Positions 37,211 through 47,840 are shown, counted from the stretch's first letter. The stretch is DNA of 48,344 nt from Haemophilus massiliensis (GCA_000752995.2 LM994633.1:1-48344), one strand, 5' to 3'. The notes: generated by a model not told the origin, from the sequence alone. Numbers and translations are program-made.

Positions 37211-37561
37211 ATGAGTAACATCATTAAACAACTTGAACAAGAACAGTTAAAACAAAATGTGCCGAGTTTCCGCCCGGGCGATACGTTAGAAGTTAAAGTA
37301 TGGGTGGTTGAAGGTAGCAAACGTCGTCTGCAAGCATTCGAAGGCGTGGTTATTGCAATTCGTAACCGCGGTTTGCACAGCGCTTTTACATTACGTAAAG
37401 TGTCTAACGGCGTAGGCGTTGAACGTGTCTTCCAGACTCATTCGCCGGTTATTGACAGTATTGCGGTAAAACGTAAAGGTGCGGTACGTAAAGCGAAACT
37501 TTACTACTTACGTGAACGTTCAGGTAAATCTGCACGTATTAAAGAACGTCTCGGTGACTAA
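37211..37561 (+). CDS. rplS: 50S ribosomal protein L19
   Basis: Large-subunit protein at the 30S/50S interface. The sequence [49 protein letters not shown] is unmistakable, at 116 residues. AGAAGGA precedes the start. It ends the operon and is followed by a strong terminator. Confidence 0.98.
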   Translation: MSNIIKQLEQEQLKQNVPSFRPGDTLEVKVWVVEGSKRRLQAFEGVVIAIRNRGLHSAFTLRKVSNGVGVERVFQTHSPVIDSIAVKRKGAVRKAKLYYLRERSGKSARIKERLGD

Positions 37562-37579
37562 TCCTCACATTGAAAAAAA

Positions 37580-37604
37580 AGCTCGGATATTTTCCGAGCT
37601 TTTT
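37580..37604. terminator. Terminator after rplS
   Basis: AGCTCGGA (37580-37587) pairs with TCCGAGCT (37593-37600) over 5 nt, with A8 before and T5 after, so it works in both directions for the convergent rplS and pnuC. Confidence 0.9.
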
Positions 37605-37630
37605 AGTTTAAGCGCGATGGTGTTCAACGA

Positions 37631-38317
37631 TTAATTTTTTCCCGCTTTCGCCAGTTTCGACCAATTATAGTAACCGTACAGTGAGTTAAGCAGATAAGCA
37701 CCGTACATCAGATACATCGCCGGGGTTTCCGCCCACAGTACAATAGACAGCACGTTGATCACAATCCACAGCAGCCATTGCTCGCTGTAACGCAGGATCA
37801 TCAGTAACTGCGCCGCAATCACCAATACGGTCGTCACACCGTCCAGTCCGATAGAGTTGCCGTCGGTGGTTTTTAACACGGCGATAAAGGCAAGTGAACC
37901 GATAACCACCGCGCCGATTAATACCAGCCAGCCTTTTGCCGACAGGAATTTAGCGATAACGGTTTCCGCTTTGTCCGCACTGTTGCGCATGTTTTCTTTC
38001 CACAGAAAATAGCCGATAAATTGCGCCGGAATATACACATATAATGCGGTAGTCATTTCGCCGTAAAATTTGTTATCCAGCGACACATAAAAATAACTGT
38101 AAGCGAAAACTAACCCGAAGAAATAATTACTGATTTTGCCCTTACCGACAAACACCACGCACAAAATACCGGAAATTCCGGCAATCACCTCCAGTAGCGA
38201 AACAGGATCCAGCGCATAAGCGATAATTTGTGCCGCCAGAAAGATGCACAGCCAGATCACTTCAAAAGATTTCCAGCCGCCGAAAAATTCGTTTTTTAGA
38301 GTTTGCGAGAGATTCAT
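37631..38317 (-). CDS. pnuC: Nicotinamide riboside transporter
   Basis: Inner-membrane facilitator of nicotinamide riboside uptake, central to NAD acquisition in Pasteurellaceae. About seven hydrophobic helices are visible, with the ligand-site motif QFIGYFLWKEN and GLDGVTTVL, and the helix-7 segment LYGYYNWSKL. I start at the ATG at 38317 with AGGAGC upstream, giving 228 residues; the frame remains open further but that extra is untypical. I saw no NAD-type riboswitch in its leader. It is divergent from rapA. Confidence 0.94.
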   Translation of the reverse strand: MNLSQTLKNEFFGGWKSFEVIWLCIFLAAQIIAYALDPVSLLEVIAGISGILCVVFVGKGKISNYFFGLVFAYSYFYVSLDNKFYGEMTTALYVYIPAQFIGYFLWKENMRNSADKAETVIAKFLSAKGWLVLIGAVVIGSLAFIAVLKTTDGNSIGLDGVTTVLVIAAQLLMILRYSEQWLLWIVINVLSIVLWAETPAMYLMYGAYLLNSLYGYYNWSKLAKAGKN

Positions 38318-38516
38318 GCGTATTGCTCCTGTTGATGAGAAGGAAAAAATTCGTTTGATTTTTGCACCGCACTTTTCATATGTCAAGCAGCTGCATTCTT
38401 TGAAAACATTCTTATTATTGCAGCAAAATTGCAATATATATTTTCATTTCTTTTTATGTTTAACCCCGCTAAAATAGCCGACCGTTTTTTTGACAATCAG
38501 AGAGAGTAAAAAGAGC

Positions 38517-41423
38517 ATGGCATCCTTTGCGGTGGGACAACGCTGGATCAGCGAAAGTGAAAACAACCTTGGGCTGGGGATTGTGATCGAAGCCGACCGG
38601 CGGAAGGTAACGTTGTTTTTCCCGGCGGCGGACGAACGCCGGATCTATGCCTTGGCAACGGCGCCTTTACTGCGGGTACAGTATCAGATCGGCGATACGC
38701 TGACCCATGCGGAAGGTTGGCAGGCGGAAGTGCTGAATGTCGAGGCGCGCAATCAACTGTGGTTTTATTTGGTGCGGCGGTTCGATAATGCAGAGCAGTG
38801 CGTTGTCAGCGAAATTGAATTGGGGCACCGCATCGCTTTTAGCAAACCGCAGGCGCGTTTGTTTGCTGCACAGATTGATCGCAGCGTGCATTTTGCGATA
38901 CGTTATCAGGCGCTGTGTCATCAGCAGGCGCAATATCAATCGCCGTTACGCGGACTGCGCGGCGCGCGCGCGGCGTTAATTCCGCACCAGCTGCATATCG
39001 CCAGAGAAGCGGGCGGGCGGATAGCTCCGCGTATATTGTTGGCAGATGAAGTGGGGTTGGGCAAAACCATTGAAGCGGGGATGATTCTACAGCAGCAACT
39101 GTTGGCGGAAAAAGCGGAACGCGTGCTGATTATCGTGCCGGAAAATCTTCAGCATCAATGGTTGGTGGAAATGCTGCGTCGTTTTAATCTGTCCTTTGCG
39201 CTGTTTGATGAAGAACGCTGCGCCGACCTTGACGCGACGGCGGACAATGCCGCTGATAATCCGTTTCACAGTGAAAATTTGATGATCTGTTCCCTTGATT
39301 GGCTGACGGCACAGCCAAAACGTGCTGCGCAGCTGTTGGAAGGTGCGTTTGATTTGTTGATTGTCGATGAGGCGCATCATTTGCGTTGGTCGGAGGCGGT
39401 ACCAAGCCTGTCTTATCAGCTCGTAGCGCAGCTGGCACAACGTATTCCGGCGGTGTTGCTGCTGACCGCCACACCGGAGCAGCTGGGGCAGGAAAGCCAT
39501 TTTGCCCGTTTACGGCTGCTTGATCCGGAGCGTTTTTATGATTACGACGCCTTCTTGCAGGAGCAGCAACGGTATCGGCCGGTGGCGGAAGCGGTGCAAT
39601 CCCTGTTGGCGGAGCAGCCTTTAACCCCCGCGCAGCAAAATCATTTAACCGAATTATTAGCGGAACAGGATATTGAACCGCTGCTGAAAATCATCAATTC
39701 TCAGGCGACTACGACGCAACGCGATGCGGCGCGACGGGAATTGATCGCAAGTTTGATCGACCGCCACGGTACCGGCAGGCTGCTGTTTCGCAATACCCGA
39801 CAGGGTGTGAAAGGCTTTCCGTCACGCATTTATCATCAGATTAAGTTAAACATGCCGGCGCAATATCAGAATGCGATTAAGGTGCTGGCGCAATTTGGCG
39901 ATATTGAACCGACGGATTTATTTTATCCCGAACGGATTTTCAGCAAAATAAATCCGCAGGCGGCATGGTGGGACTTTGACCCGCGGCTGGACTGGTTGAT
40001 CACGTTCTTGAAAAGCCATCGGACGGAAAAAATCCTGGTGATTTGCCGACAGGCGGAAACCGCCGTTCAACTGGAACGCGCATTGCGTGAAAAAGAGGGG
40101 ATTCGCGGTGCACTGTTCCACGAAAACATGTCGATTGTTGAACGCGATCGAGCGGCGGCTTATTTTGCCCAGCAGGAAAACGGCGCGCAGGTACTGCTGA
40201 GTTCGAGTATCGGTTCCGAAGGGCGTAATTTCCAATTTGCCGCGCATTTGGTTTTGTTCAATTTGCCGGATAATCCGGATTTGTTGGAACAATGTATCGG
40301 TCGGCTGGATCGTATCGGGCAGCGGCAGACGGTGCAGATTTATGTTCCTTGTTTTGATGACAGCCCGCAATTATTGCTGGCGCAATGGTATCATCAAGGG
40401 CTGAATGCTTTTGAGGAAACCTGTCCGATGGGCGCGGCACTGTTTACAAAGTGCGGTGAAAAATTGCATAGTTTTTTACAAAATCCTACCGCACTTGACG
40501 GATTTGACGCTTTTATCGCACAAACCCGTGCACAACGACAGCAACTGAAACAAGCGCTGGAAAACGGACGTGATCGGTTGCTGGAGCTGAATTCCAACGG
40601 CGGCGAAGCGGCAGCGCAACTGGCGGAAGATATTGCCGTTCAGGACGGCAGCCCACAGCTGACGGATTTTGCATTAAATTTATTTGATATTATCGGATTG
40701 GAGCAAGAAGATGTCGGTGAGCAAACCCTTGTTATCCGTCCGAGCGAAACCATGTTGGTGCCGGATTTTCCGGGGCTGAAGGAAGAGGGCGTCAGTTTAA
40801 CCTTTGATCGTCAACTGGCGCTGGCGCGCGAAGAGCTGGAATTTCTCAGCTGGGATCATCCGCTGATACGCCATGGCATTGATTTAATCACTTCCGGCGA
40901 TATTGGCAAAAGTGCGGCGGCATTATTGGTCAATAACGCGCTGCCGGCGGGAACGCTGTTGCTGGAAACGGTGTTTGTGGTGGAAACGCAGGCACCGAAA
41001 GGGTTACAATTAACCCGTTTTCTGCCGCCGACGCCAATTCGCCTGTTACTGGACGCCAACGGCAATGCGCTGAGCGAACGGGTGTCTTTTGACAGCTTAC
41101 AGAAACAACTTAAACCGATGGGCAGAAGCATGGCGAACAAGCTGGTTAAAATGCTGCGCCCGCAGATTGAAAGTTTATTGAGCGCGGCGCAACGGCATAT
41201 CGAACTGCCGGCGCAACAGCTTATTCAACGGGCACAGGCGCTTGCCGAGCGGCAACTGAGCGCTGAGTTAAATCGTCTGCGTGCATTGCAGGCGGTCAAT
41301 AAGAATATTCGTCAGCAGGAAATTGACGCGCTGGAACGGCAGCAAATGCAGATTGTCGCGGAAATCCGCAGGGCGACTTGGCGGCTGGACAGCTTGCGGC
41401 TGATCGTCAGTAATAAAACATAA
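38517..41423 (+). CDS. rapA: RNA polymerase-associated SWI2/SNF2 ATPase
   Basis: Recycles RNA polymerase after termination by remodelling post-termination complexes. The N-terminal Tudor-like region ([21 protein letters not shown]) is followed by the Snf2 ATPase: Walker [14 protein letters not shown], the DEAH box [20 protein letters not shown] and the motif VI region [14 protein letters not shown]. The 968 residues from the ATG at 38517 equal the E. coli length; a TTG nine codons upstream lies inside the promoter region. Two uptake cores sit within the gene (near 40450 and 40488). Confidence 0.97.
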   Translation: MASFAVGQRWISESENNLGLGIVIEADRRKVTLFFPAADERRIYALATAPLLRVQYQIGDTLTHAEGWQAEVLNVEARNQLWFYLVRRFDNAEQCVVSEIELGHRIAFSKPQARLFAAQIDRSVHFAIRYQALCHQQAQYQSPLRGLRGARAALIPHQLHIAREAGGRIAPRILLADEVGLGKTIEAGMILQQQLLAEKAERVLIIVPENLQHQWLVEMLRRFNLSFALFDEERCADLDATADNAADNPFHSENLMICSLDWLTAQPKRAAQLLEGAFDLLIVDEAHHLRWSEAVPSLSYQLVAQLAQRIPAVLLLTATPEQLGQESHFARLRLLDPERFYDYDAFLQEQQRYRPVAEAVQSLLAEQPLTPAQQNHLTELLAEQDIEPLLKIINSQATTTQRDAARRELIASLIDRHGTGRLLFRNTRQGVKGFPSRIYHQIKLNMPAQYQNAIKVLAQFGDIEPTDLFYPERIFSKINPQAAWWDFDPRLDWLITFLKSHRTEKILVICRQAETAVQLERALREKEGIRGALFHENMSIVERDRAAAYFAQQENGAQVLLSSSIGSEGRNFQFAAHLVLFNLPDNPDLLEQCIGRLDRIGQRQTVQIYVPCFDDSPQLLLAQWYHQGLNAFEETCPMGAALFTKCGEKLHSFLQNPTALDGFDAFIAQTRAQRQQLKQALENGRDRLLELNSNGGEAAAQLAEDIAVQDGSPQLTDFALNLFDIIGLEQEDVGEQTLVIRPSETMLVPDFPGLKEEGVSLTFDRQLALAREELEFLSWDHPLIRHGIDLITSGDIGKSAAALLVNNALPAGTLLLETVFVVETQAPKGLQLTRFLPPTPIRLLLDANGNALSERVSFDSLQKQLKPMGRSMANKLVKMLRPQIESLLSAAQRHIELPAQQLIQRAQALAERQLSAELNRLRALQAVNKNIRQQEIDALERQQMQIVAEIRRATWRLDSLRLIVSNKT

Positions 41424-41465
41424 CCAAGCGATGGCGCGACCGTTGAGCGCGCAAAGAGAGTAAAC

Positions 41466-42125
41466 ATGGCGTTAATCGATTATCGTCCGCCGACCGAACC
41501 TTGGCTGGATGTGGTGTATCATGATGATCATATTTTGGTGCTGAATAAACCGAGCGGGCTGCTTTCCGTACCCGGTAATCAACCGCAGTATTATGACAGC
41601 GCGATGTCGCGGGTGAAAGACAAATATGGATTTTGCGAACCGGCGCACCGTCTGGACATGGCGACCAGCGGCATTTTGCTGTTTGCCATGAGTAAAGCGG
41701 CGGATAAAGCGCTTAAGCGCCAATTTCGCCAGCGTGAAGTGAGTAAATCCTATCAGGCGCTGTTATGGGGACATCTGGCAAACGATGAGGGTACCGTGAG
41801 TCTGCCGCTGATTTGCGATTGGGAAAACCGCCCGCGCCAGAAAATTTGTTTTGTGCAGGGCAAAAGTGCGGTAACAACTTATCAAGTTTTGGCCCGTCTG
41901 CCGGATAACCGTACGCGAGTGAGACTGACGCCGGTTACCGGGCGCTCACACCAGTTGCGTTTGCATATGTTAGCCTTGGGACACCCTATTCTGGGCGATA
42001 AATTTTATGCGCACCCGCTAGCGAAAGCCATGTCGTCGCGGTTGTGTCTGCATGCCGAACGCCTGCAAATCAGCCATCCGCTGAGTGGTGAGCTTATGTG
42101 TTTTGACACGCCGGCGCCGTTTTAG
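41466..42125 (+). CDS. rluA: 23S rRNA pseudouridine746 / tRNA pseudouridine32 synthase
   Basis: Dual-specificity pseudouridine synthase. The catalytic HRLDMATSG (Asp at about 64) and the RTRVRLTPVTGRSHQLRLH segment are typical. At 219 residues with no S4 domain it fits RluA, not RluC/D. It lies 42 bases after rapA, as in E. coli where rapA and rluA are also adjacent. A USS core is embedded in frame near 41863 (residues KSAV). Confidence 0.95.
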   Translation: MALIDYRPPTEPWLDVVYHDDHILVLNKPSGLLSVPGNQPQYYDSAMSRVKDKYGFCEPAHRLDMATSGILLFAMSKAADKALKRQFRQREVSKSYQALLWGHLANDEGTVSLPLICDWENRPRQKICFVQGKSAVTTYQVLARLPDNRTRVRLTPVTGRSHQLRLHMLALGHPILGDKFYAHPLAKAMSSRLCLHAERLQISHPLSGELMCFDTPAPF

Positions 42126-42231
42126 GCTCAACTTATGTCTGTCAACGGCAGGAAAACATGGTAATTATAGTGAGAATTATCCGTTTGGATGTTACAATCC
42201 GTGATTAAATTTATTATTGAGAGATAACATT

Positions 42232-42801
42232 ATGGCTCGTCAAAAGAAAACCCGCCGCATCACCGATATTATGCCGGCACGCAAAACGGATAAGCGTGCG
42301 GAAGGACAACCGTCCCGCCCGGGACGCAGCAAAACCCGCTACGAGCTGGACGCCAAGGCGCGTGAGGAAAAACGCAAGAAAAAACATAAAGGCTTGGCTG
42401 CCGGCTCCCGCCATAGCGCGCAGGAAAATAATCGGAAGGCGCAGATGGCGACACAGCGCGATCCGCGTTTGGGCAGCCGCAAAAAAGTGCCGTTGATAGT
42501 GGAATTTGTGAATAAACCGGACCAAGGTTTGCACCTGCAAACGCAGAAAACGGCGGAAAAACCACCGCACTTGGATCCGCAGACGGAACTGGAACAGCTG
42601 GAAAATAATGAATGTTTAAATCAGCTGTTGGATGAACTGGATGCCGGTAAAACACTCAATGCTAAGGATCAGCAGTTTGTGGACGACTGTCTGGCGCGTA
42701 TCGCGCAATTAATGGAAACATTGGGCATTGAGGATGAAGAAGAAAACGACGACGATTTATACCGCACTTTTGAAACTATGGATATTAACCGGTTCAGATA
42801 A
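42232..42801 (+). CDS. yihI: Der GTPase-activating protein YihI
   Basis: Cytosolic protein that stimulates the ribosome-assembly GTPase Der. The N-terminal half is very basic ([36 protein letters not shown]), and the C-terminal half is acidic and helical ([21 protein letters not shown]), the YihI layout. I start at 42232 (189 residues), dropping five codons that precede the family start MARQKK. It lies three bases before the DUF2489 gene. Confidence 0.9.
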   Translation: MARQKKTRRITDIMPARKTDKRAEGQPSRPGRSKTRYELDAKAREEKRKKKHKGLAAGSRHSAQENNRKAQMATQRDPRLGSRKKVPLIVEFVNKPDQGLHLQTQKTAEKPPHLDPQTELEQLENNECLNQLLDELDAGKTLNAKDQQFVDDCLARIAQLMETLGIEDEEENDDDLYRTFETMDINRFR

Positions 42802-42804
42802 GTT

Positions 42805-43281
42805 ATGTGGAAAACCATTTTATTGCTGCTCGGTGTATTGATTATCGCCGGTTTGATCGCTTATACCGTCTATTTGTTGGCAGCGTTGCAAAAACAGAAA
42901 AAAGCCTTTGCGCGGGCACGCGCGGCGCGGATTGAACGTTTAAAACAGAGCATTGTGATGATCGCCATGGCGATGCAAAATGGTGATTGTAATCATTCGG
43001 AAGGGGTGATCCGATTGAAAATGCTGCTCGAACCGTTGGGTAAATCGTTAAAACAGTATGTTGCCATGTTTGCCTTGTATGAAGTGGTGATGGATATGCC
43101 GACCCATGAAGCACGGCGCGCACTGAAAAAAAACGAGCGTATGCGCTTGGATCTGCAACGTGAAAGCGCCGAGGCGGAGCTGGAGCAGAAAATTATGTTG
43201 GAGTTACGGCAATTATTAGCCGATATGGAACACATCCGGGGGGAACTTGAATGTCGGACATCACATGGGATTTGGCGTTAA
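42805..43281 (+). CDS. DUF2489 domain membrane-anchored protein
   Basis: 158 residues with one N-terminal transmembrane helix (about 3-28), then a basic stretch and a helical cytoplasmic domain (KQSIVMIAMAMQNGDCNHSEGVIRLKMLL) typical of DUF2489. The function is unknown. It lies three bases after yihI and overlaps the hemN start by 31 bases in another frame, so the three form one operon with coupled translation. Confidence 0.85.
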   Translation: MWKTILLLLGVLIIAGLIAYTVYLLAALQKQKKAFARARAARIERLKQSIVMIAMAMQNGDCNHSEGVIRLKMLLEPLGKSLKQYVAMFALYEVVMDMPTHEARRALKKNERMRLDLQRESAEAELEQKIMLELRQLLADMEHIRGELECRTSHGIWR

Positions 43282-44618
43282 TTCAGAAATACAATCAGTC
43301 GGGGCCGCGTTACACGTCTTATCCGACGGCACTGGAATTTAACCAAGAATATACCGAGGCGGATTTTGAAACGGCGGCGGCGCGTTATCCTGACCGCCCG
43401 GTATCGTTGTATGTGCATATTCCGTTTTGCCACAAGCTGTGCTATTTCTGCGCCTGCAATAAGGTGATTACTCGCCATCAGCACAAAGCGGATATTTATT
43501 TGGATTATCTGGAAAAGGAAATCGGCAACCGTGCCGGGTTATTCGCATCCCGCCGCGTTACGCAAATTCACTGGGGCGGCGGCACGCCGACCTATTTAAC
43601 CGAACAGCAGTCCGCCCGTTTAATGAATATGCTGCGCACACATTTTCATATTGACTCGCAGGCGGAAATCAGTATTGAAATGGATCCGCGCGAAATTGAG
43701 CTGAGTATGCTGGAACATTTGCGCAAAATCGGCTTTAATCGTATCAGCATGGGCGTACAGGATTTCAATAAAGCGGTGCAGAAAGCGGTTAACCGCGAGC
43801 AGGACGAAGCCTTTATCCGTGCGTTGTTAATCCGTGCGCGCGAGTTGGGTTTTACCTCAACCAATCTTGATCTGATTTACGGTTTACCGCTGCAAACCGT
43901 GGACAGCTTTATGTTTACCCTGCAAAAAGTGATTGAACTCAATCCTGATCGGCTGAGCGTATTCAATTATGCTCATTTGCCGAGTCGTTTCGCCGGGCAG
44001 GCGAAAATTAAAGATGCGCAGTTGCCGAGCCCGGAAACCAAACTGACGATTTTGCAGAAAACCATCGAAACGTTGAACGGCGCCGGTTATCGTTTTATCG
44101 GTATGGATCACTTTGCCAAACCGGATGACGAGCTGGCGATTGCCCAGCAAAATGGCGTGCTGCACCGCAATTTTCAGGGTTATACCACACAGGAAGAATG
44201 CGATTTACTGGGGCTGGGCGTGTCGGCGATTAGCCTGTTAGGCGACACTTACGCACAGAATCAGAAAGAGTTGAAGCATTATTATACGGCGGTGGAAACG
44301 CAAGGGATTGCCTTGCATAAAGGGCTAGTGCTGACGCAGGAAGATTGCCTACGTCGTGATGTGATTAAGCAGCTGATTTGTAATTTCAAACTGGATTATC
44401 AACCGATTGAACGGCAGTACGGTATTGATTTTAGACAGCATTTTGCCGAAGATTTGGTGCTGCTACAGCCTTTGGCGCAAGACGGGCTGATTGAAATCAA
44501 CCCGCAGGGTTTACAGGTATCATCCAAAGGACGTCTACTGATCCGTAACATTTGCCTGTGTTTCGATACCTATTCCCGCCAACAGGCAAAACAGCAGCAG
44601 TTTTCCAGAATTATTTAG
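43251..44618 (+). CDS. hemN: Oxygen-independent coproporphyrinogen III oxidase
   Basis: Radical-SAM enzyme that decarboxylates coproporphyrinogen III to protoporphyrinogen IX under anaerobic conditions. The cluster motif CHKLCYFCAC (CxxxCxxC plus the extra CxC) begins near residue 62, followed by HWGGGTPTYL and EMDPREI. The 455 residues and the C-terminal HemN domain are complete. It begins inside the 3' end of the DUF2489 gene behind a G-rich ribosome site. Confidence 0.97.
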   Translation: MSDITWDLALIQKYNQSGPRYTSYPTALEFNQEYTEADFETAAARYPDRPVSLYVHIPFCHKLCYFCACNKVITRHQHKADIYLDYLEKEIGNRAGLFASRRVTQIHWGGGTPTYLTEQQSARLMNMLRTHFHIDSQAEISIEMDPREIELSMLEHLRKIGFNRISMGVQDFNKAVQKAVNREQDEAFIRALLIRARELGFTSTNLDLIYGLPLQTVDSFMFTLQKVIELNPDRLSVFNYAHLPSRFAGQAKIKDAQLPSPETKLTILQKTIETLNGAGYRFIGMDHFAKPDDELAIAQQNGVLHRNFQGYTTQEECDLLGLGVSAISLLGDTYAQNQKELKHYYTAVETQGIALHKGLVLTQEDCLRRDVIKQLICNFKLDYQPIERQYGIDFRQHFAEDLVLLQPLAQDGLIEINPQGLQVSSKGRLLIRNICLCFDTYSRQQAKQQQFSRII

Positions 44619-44671
44619 TCGGCGCACGGCAGTTGCGGTCGCGTCGTCGTTGTAATTGTTTCATTCGGCTT

Positions 44672-44711
44672 AAAAGTGCGGTAAAAATTTTTATTTTTTC
44701 ACCGCACTTTT
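44672..44711. terminator. USS-pair terminator between hemN and the esterase gene
   Basis: AAAAGTGCGGT (44672-44682) faces ACCGCACTTTT (44701-44711) across an 18-nt AT-rich loop, between two convergent genes. Confidence 0.75.
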
Positions 44712-44722
44712 TGATTGTCGGA

Positions 44723-45589
44723 TTATTCGCCGTCCTGTATCCGTCGTATTGCGCGCGCAATGGCATAAGGTATCGAGCCGCCGTGGTTTTGCCGTGCGAT
44801 TAACTCAAATTCCACTGGATAGCCTTGTTGGCGCAACTGTTGGCTCAATTGTTCCGCCGTGAATATTTGTCGACGTTGCATGATTTTATCCAACCGTTGT
44901 GCAGTCATTGTCGGGTCTGCCGTCGGCGTTGCTTCGTATTCTCCCAACGTAATCAATATTGAGGCGGGCGATGGCGTGATCCAAGGTGTTTGGCGCGGCA
45001 AAAAGGCGGCGTTGTCCCACCACAGTGATGGGCTGGCGAGAATATAATGATCAAACAGTTGTGGTTGGTTGAATAGGATGTAAAGCCCGAATAATCCGCC
45101 GAAAGAATGCCCGAAAAAATAGCGTTGCCGGGTGGCAATCGGATACTGCGCCTCTATACGCGCAATGACTTTGCTGCGGATAACGTGCAGAAATTCTGCC
45201 GCGCCACCGCTGGCGGAGAATGCGGCACCTTGCGCTGGAAATGTGTAATCACGGGTACGTTGATTCACAAAATATGCCTGTTCGCCGCTATAGCCGATCC
45301 CGATAATCAGCGGTAAAGTGCGGTCGGTTTTGACCGCGTTTACGGCAAGGGGAAACTGTGCGTTGGCGTCCAGTAAATATAACACGGGCAGTGGTGCCGA
45401 CCATTGTTTCGGCGCGGCGATAAACAGACGATATGCCTTGTTTGCTACGCTGAGCTCTTCAGTGGTGATATTAAAGTGATCGTACATAGTTGGGTTTATC
45501 GGCTGGATTTGTTGACTCGGTGTGGCATTGCTTAGCGCCGCGAGGAAAAACGCGACAATGTCGATTATCAGGTAATGCAATTTGTTCAT
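44723..45589 (-). CDS. Periplasmic IroE/BesA-like siderophore esterase
   Basis: Alpha/beta hydrolase of the esterase D/IroE type. Residues 1-22 form a signal peptide ending LSNA. The nucleophile elbow is GHSFGG (Ser162), and the likely catalytic His is His269 in QNHGGSIPYA. The IroE/Fes-like segment LYLLDANAQFPLAVNAV and SPSLWWDN are also typical. I start at the ATG at 45589 (288 residues). It begins 53 bases after the TonB receptor gene, same strand, so it probably hydrolyses the catechol or other ester siderophore imported by that receptor. The exact substrate is inferred. Confidence 0.82.
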   Translation of the reverse strand: MNKLHYLIIDIVAFFLAALSNATPSQQIQPINPTMYDHFNITTEELSVANKAYRLFIAAPKQWSAPLPVLYLLDANAQFPLAVNAVKTDRTLPLIIGIGYSGEQAYFVNQRTRDYTFPAQGAAFSASGGAAEFLHVIRSKVIARIEAQYPIATRQRYFFGHSFGGLFGLYILFNQPQLFDHYILASPSLWWDNAAFLPRQTPWITPSPASILITLGEYEATPTADPTMTAQRLDKIMQRRQIFTAEQLSQQLRQQGYPVEFELIARQNHGGSIPYAIARAIRRIQDGE

Positions 45590-45642
45590 CTGATTAGACC
45601 ATACCGCGCCTCGGGCAAGCAAGCGCGGTCTTCGTTTCGGCT

Positions 45643-47694
45643 TTAAAAGGTCAGCGTCGCGTTTGCCCAGTATCTGCGACCGTCTTCCGGCAACCAGTTG
45701 CCGCCGTCGGTATTGATGGCGTCGGCGCGCGCATTACCGATATTTAATACGGCGACATTCAGCAGGATATTTTTGCTGATTTGGTAATTTACGCCGACAT
45801 CCAGCGTGTTGTAAGCAGCGCGGTAACGTGCAATATTTTTACTGTCGCCGTTACGCGGGTTCGCCCAGATTTGACGTCCCTGATAGTGCCAGCGGGCATA
45901 GGCATCCAGATTTTCGCGCAGTTGCCAGTTCAGTTTCGCCGTAGCCGAATGTTTCGGGGTGTTGTTCAGCGGATAACCTTGCAGTGATTGACCTGAGGCG
46001 GCGCGATCCTCATCGGTTTTGCGTTTCGAGTGCTGATAGGTATAGCTGAGATCCAACGACCATTGCAGGTTAAACGGAAGGTGCGCGGTCAGCTCAACGC
46101 CTTTGACGTTGGCTTTGCCGATATTGCTGTATTCGTATAGATTTGCGCCGGTTATTGGGTCGGTCGTCCCCAAGCCGTAGCTGGTCAGTTTGTTGTTAAA
46201 ATCGGTATTAAACAGTGTGGCGGACAAATTTAACCCAGACGGGCGGGTATAACTGAATCCAATTTCCTGATTAACACTGGTTTCCGGCTTCAGATTCGGA
46301 TTGCCATAAATCACGCCAGCACCGTTTTGCGTGGATGTGACATAATCCGCGCTGGTTTCGCGGATTCCCGGGGCTTTAAACGCTTTTGCTACGCCGCCTT
46401 TCAGCGTGAGTGCTTGGTTAAGGTGATAAACCAGATAGGCTCTCGGGTTCCAGTGCGTACCATAGGTTTTATGATGGTCCAAGCGGGTGCCGAGAGTCAG
46501 CAGCAAGTTATCAGTCAGGCTGATCTCATCTTCCACAAACAGCGCTTTTTGAATGGCTTTATTGGTTGAGGTTTTAAAATTGGCAATAGAACGGTTTCCG
46601 CTGCGAGTGACGCTGATGACCGAATCATCATGCAGTTCAGCATGTTGATATTGTCCGCCAAAGACAAAGAAATGCCGATTAACCGGCAGCATGAATTTAG
46701 CGTCAAATACCGTATTGGTAATTTCCGGTCGGCGGCTGTTATACCCGCTTGGTGTTTTAATTTGTCGTTTGGCTTTTTCCTGATACAAACTGAATTCGGA
46801 ACTCATCGTACCCCAATCGCCGTAATGGCTTAACGCCCAATGGTTGCGGCTGACAATAGTTTCGGAAGCGGTGTTTTGGGTAATAACGCCAGCACGATTT
46901 GTCGTCGCGGCAAGGGATTTCCCCGGATGCTGCGCTTTTTGCTGTACGTTGCGGCCAGCTTCCAGGGTAAATTTTTGTTTATCTGTCGGGGTGAAAACGA
47001 GTTTAGTGTTGATGTTTTTATTTTCTTTTTTATTCACACCGCCGACAAATTCGTCTTCCTGACGATAATCGCCGCCGCCGTAGAGCTGTATGCCAAGTTT
47101 GTGCGCAATTAGCGGACCGGACAGGAAGAAATTGCCCTGATAGCCGTTACCAGATTTGCCGTCGTCATGTATGATTCCGCCGGAAGACAGCGAACCTGTC
47201 CAATTTTCGCTGACATCCTTGGTGATGATATTCACTACGCCCCCCATTGCATCGGAACCGTAAAGCGAGGACATCGGTCCGCGAATGACTTCAATACGTT
47301 CGATGGCACCAATAGGAGGAATAAAACCGCCTTCAAAGCCACCGTTGCCGTTGGGACGTGATTCACGAGTGTTTTGACGTCTGCCGTCAACCATGATCAG
47401 GGTATAATCGGCGGGGAGTCCGCGAATTGAAATATCCTGAGTATTCGCACTTGAACCACCGGCGCTTACGCCCGGCACATCTTGTAGGGCGTCAGTTAAA
47501 TCGCTTATTGGTTTGCTGCGCAATGATTGCTGATTAACCACCGTCACGCTTGCCGGCGCGTCTTTCAAATCCTGAACCGCACCTGAAGCGGTCACAACGA
47601 TAGCGTTCAGTTCCTCAGTTTGAGATTGTTCGGCGGATACTGTTGCTGCAAGACAACTCGAGACGACCGTACTGTAAATTAATGTCTTCTTCAT
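45643..47694 (-). CDS. TonB-dependent catecholate-type siderophore receptor
   Basis: Outer-membrane receptor with a signal peptide (1-21), TonB-box-like AIVVTA at 31-36, and a plug domain (about 45-160). The plug contains LQDVPGVS, the SIRGLPADYTLIMVDGRR segment and RIEVIRGPMSSLYGSDAMGG, followed by a 22-strand barrel ending in the terminal Phe (WANATLTF). It resembles the FepA/CirA/IrgA group. I use the ATG at 47694 (683 residues) because it opens the signal peptide. A Fur-box-like site lies 28 bases upstream. It is followed by the esterase gene in what looks like a two-gene iron operon. Confidence 0.92.
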   Translation of the reverse strand: MKKTLIYSTVVSSCLAATVSAEQSQTEELNAIVVTASGAVQDLKDAPASVTVVNQQSLRSKPISDLTDALQDVPGVSAGGSSANTQDISIRGLPADYTLIMVDGRRQNTRESRPNGNGGFEGGFIPPIGAIERIEVIRGPMSSLYGSDAMGGVVNIITKDVSENWTGSLSSGGIIHDDGKSGNGYQGNFFLSGPLIAHKLGIQLYGGGDYRQEDEFVGGVNKKENKNINTKLVFTPTDKQKFTLEAGRNVQQKAQHPGKSLAATTNRAGVITQNTASETIVSRNHWALSHYGDWGTMSSEFSLYQEKAKRQIKTPSGYNSRRPEITNTVFDAKFMLPVNRHFFVFGGQYQHAELHDDSVISVTRSGNRSIANFKTSTNKAIQKALFVEDEISLTDNLLLTLGTRLDHHKTYGTHWNPRAYLVYHLNQALTLKGGVAKAFKAPGIRETSADYVTSTQNGAGVIYGNPNLKPETSVNQEIGFSYTRPSGLNLSATLFNTDFNNKLTSYGLGTTDPITGANLYEYSNIGKANVKGVELTAHLPFNLQWSLDLSYTYQHSKRKTDEDRAASGQSLQGYPLNNTPKHSATAKLNWQLRENLDAYARWHYQGRQIWANPRNGDSKNIARYRAAYNTLDVGVNYQISKNILLNVAVLNIGNARADAINTDGGNWLPEDGRRYWANATLTF

Positions 47695-47722
47695 TAGTGG
47701 CGGATTTCCTGTGAATTTTAAT

Positions 47723-47741
47723 GTTAATGAGAATCGTAATA
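47723..47741. promoter_or_regulatory. Fur-box-like operator of the siderophore receptor
   Basis: GTTAATGAGAATCGTAATA matches the 19-base Fur consensus GATAATGATAATCATTATC at 14 positions, including AATGA and AATC. It sits upstream of the receptor start, as expected for iron-repressed transcription. Confidence 0.65.
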
Positions 47742-47807
47742 ATTTAACATGCAAAACATGGATTGCAAGTTAAAAGTTAACGGTGGGAAAGGTTGGGGCA
47801 AAATAAC

Positions 47808-47836
47808 AAACCGCACGTAAAACGTGCGGTTTTTAG
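47808..47836. terminator. Hairpin downstream of the repeat-protein gene
   Basis: AAACCGCACGT (47808-47818) pairs with ACGTGCGGTTT (47822-47832) over a 3-nt loop, with T-rich sequence after it on both strands. It is a USS-like pair with one core base changed (CGTGCGGT). It likely ends the leftward repeat-protein transcript before the iron operon promoter. Confidence 0.65.
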
Positions 47837-47840
47837 ACTA

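Noticed and set aside
38318..38434. Longer PnuC start with a Cys-rich N-terminus.
   Set aside because: The extension lies upstream of a good ribosome site and has no counterpart in the family length.
38318..38516. A riboswitch before pnuC.
   Set aside because: No conserved stem pattern of NAD-responsive elements could be recognised; only AT-rich sequence, a lone USS and the divergent rapA promoter region.
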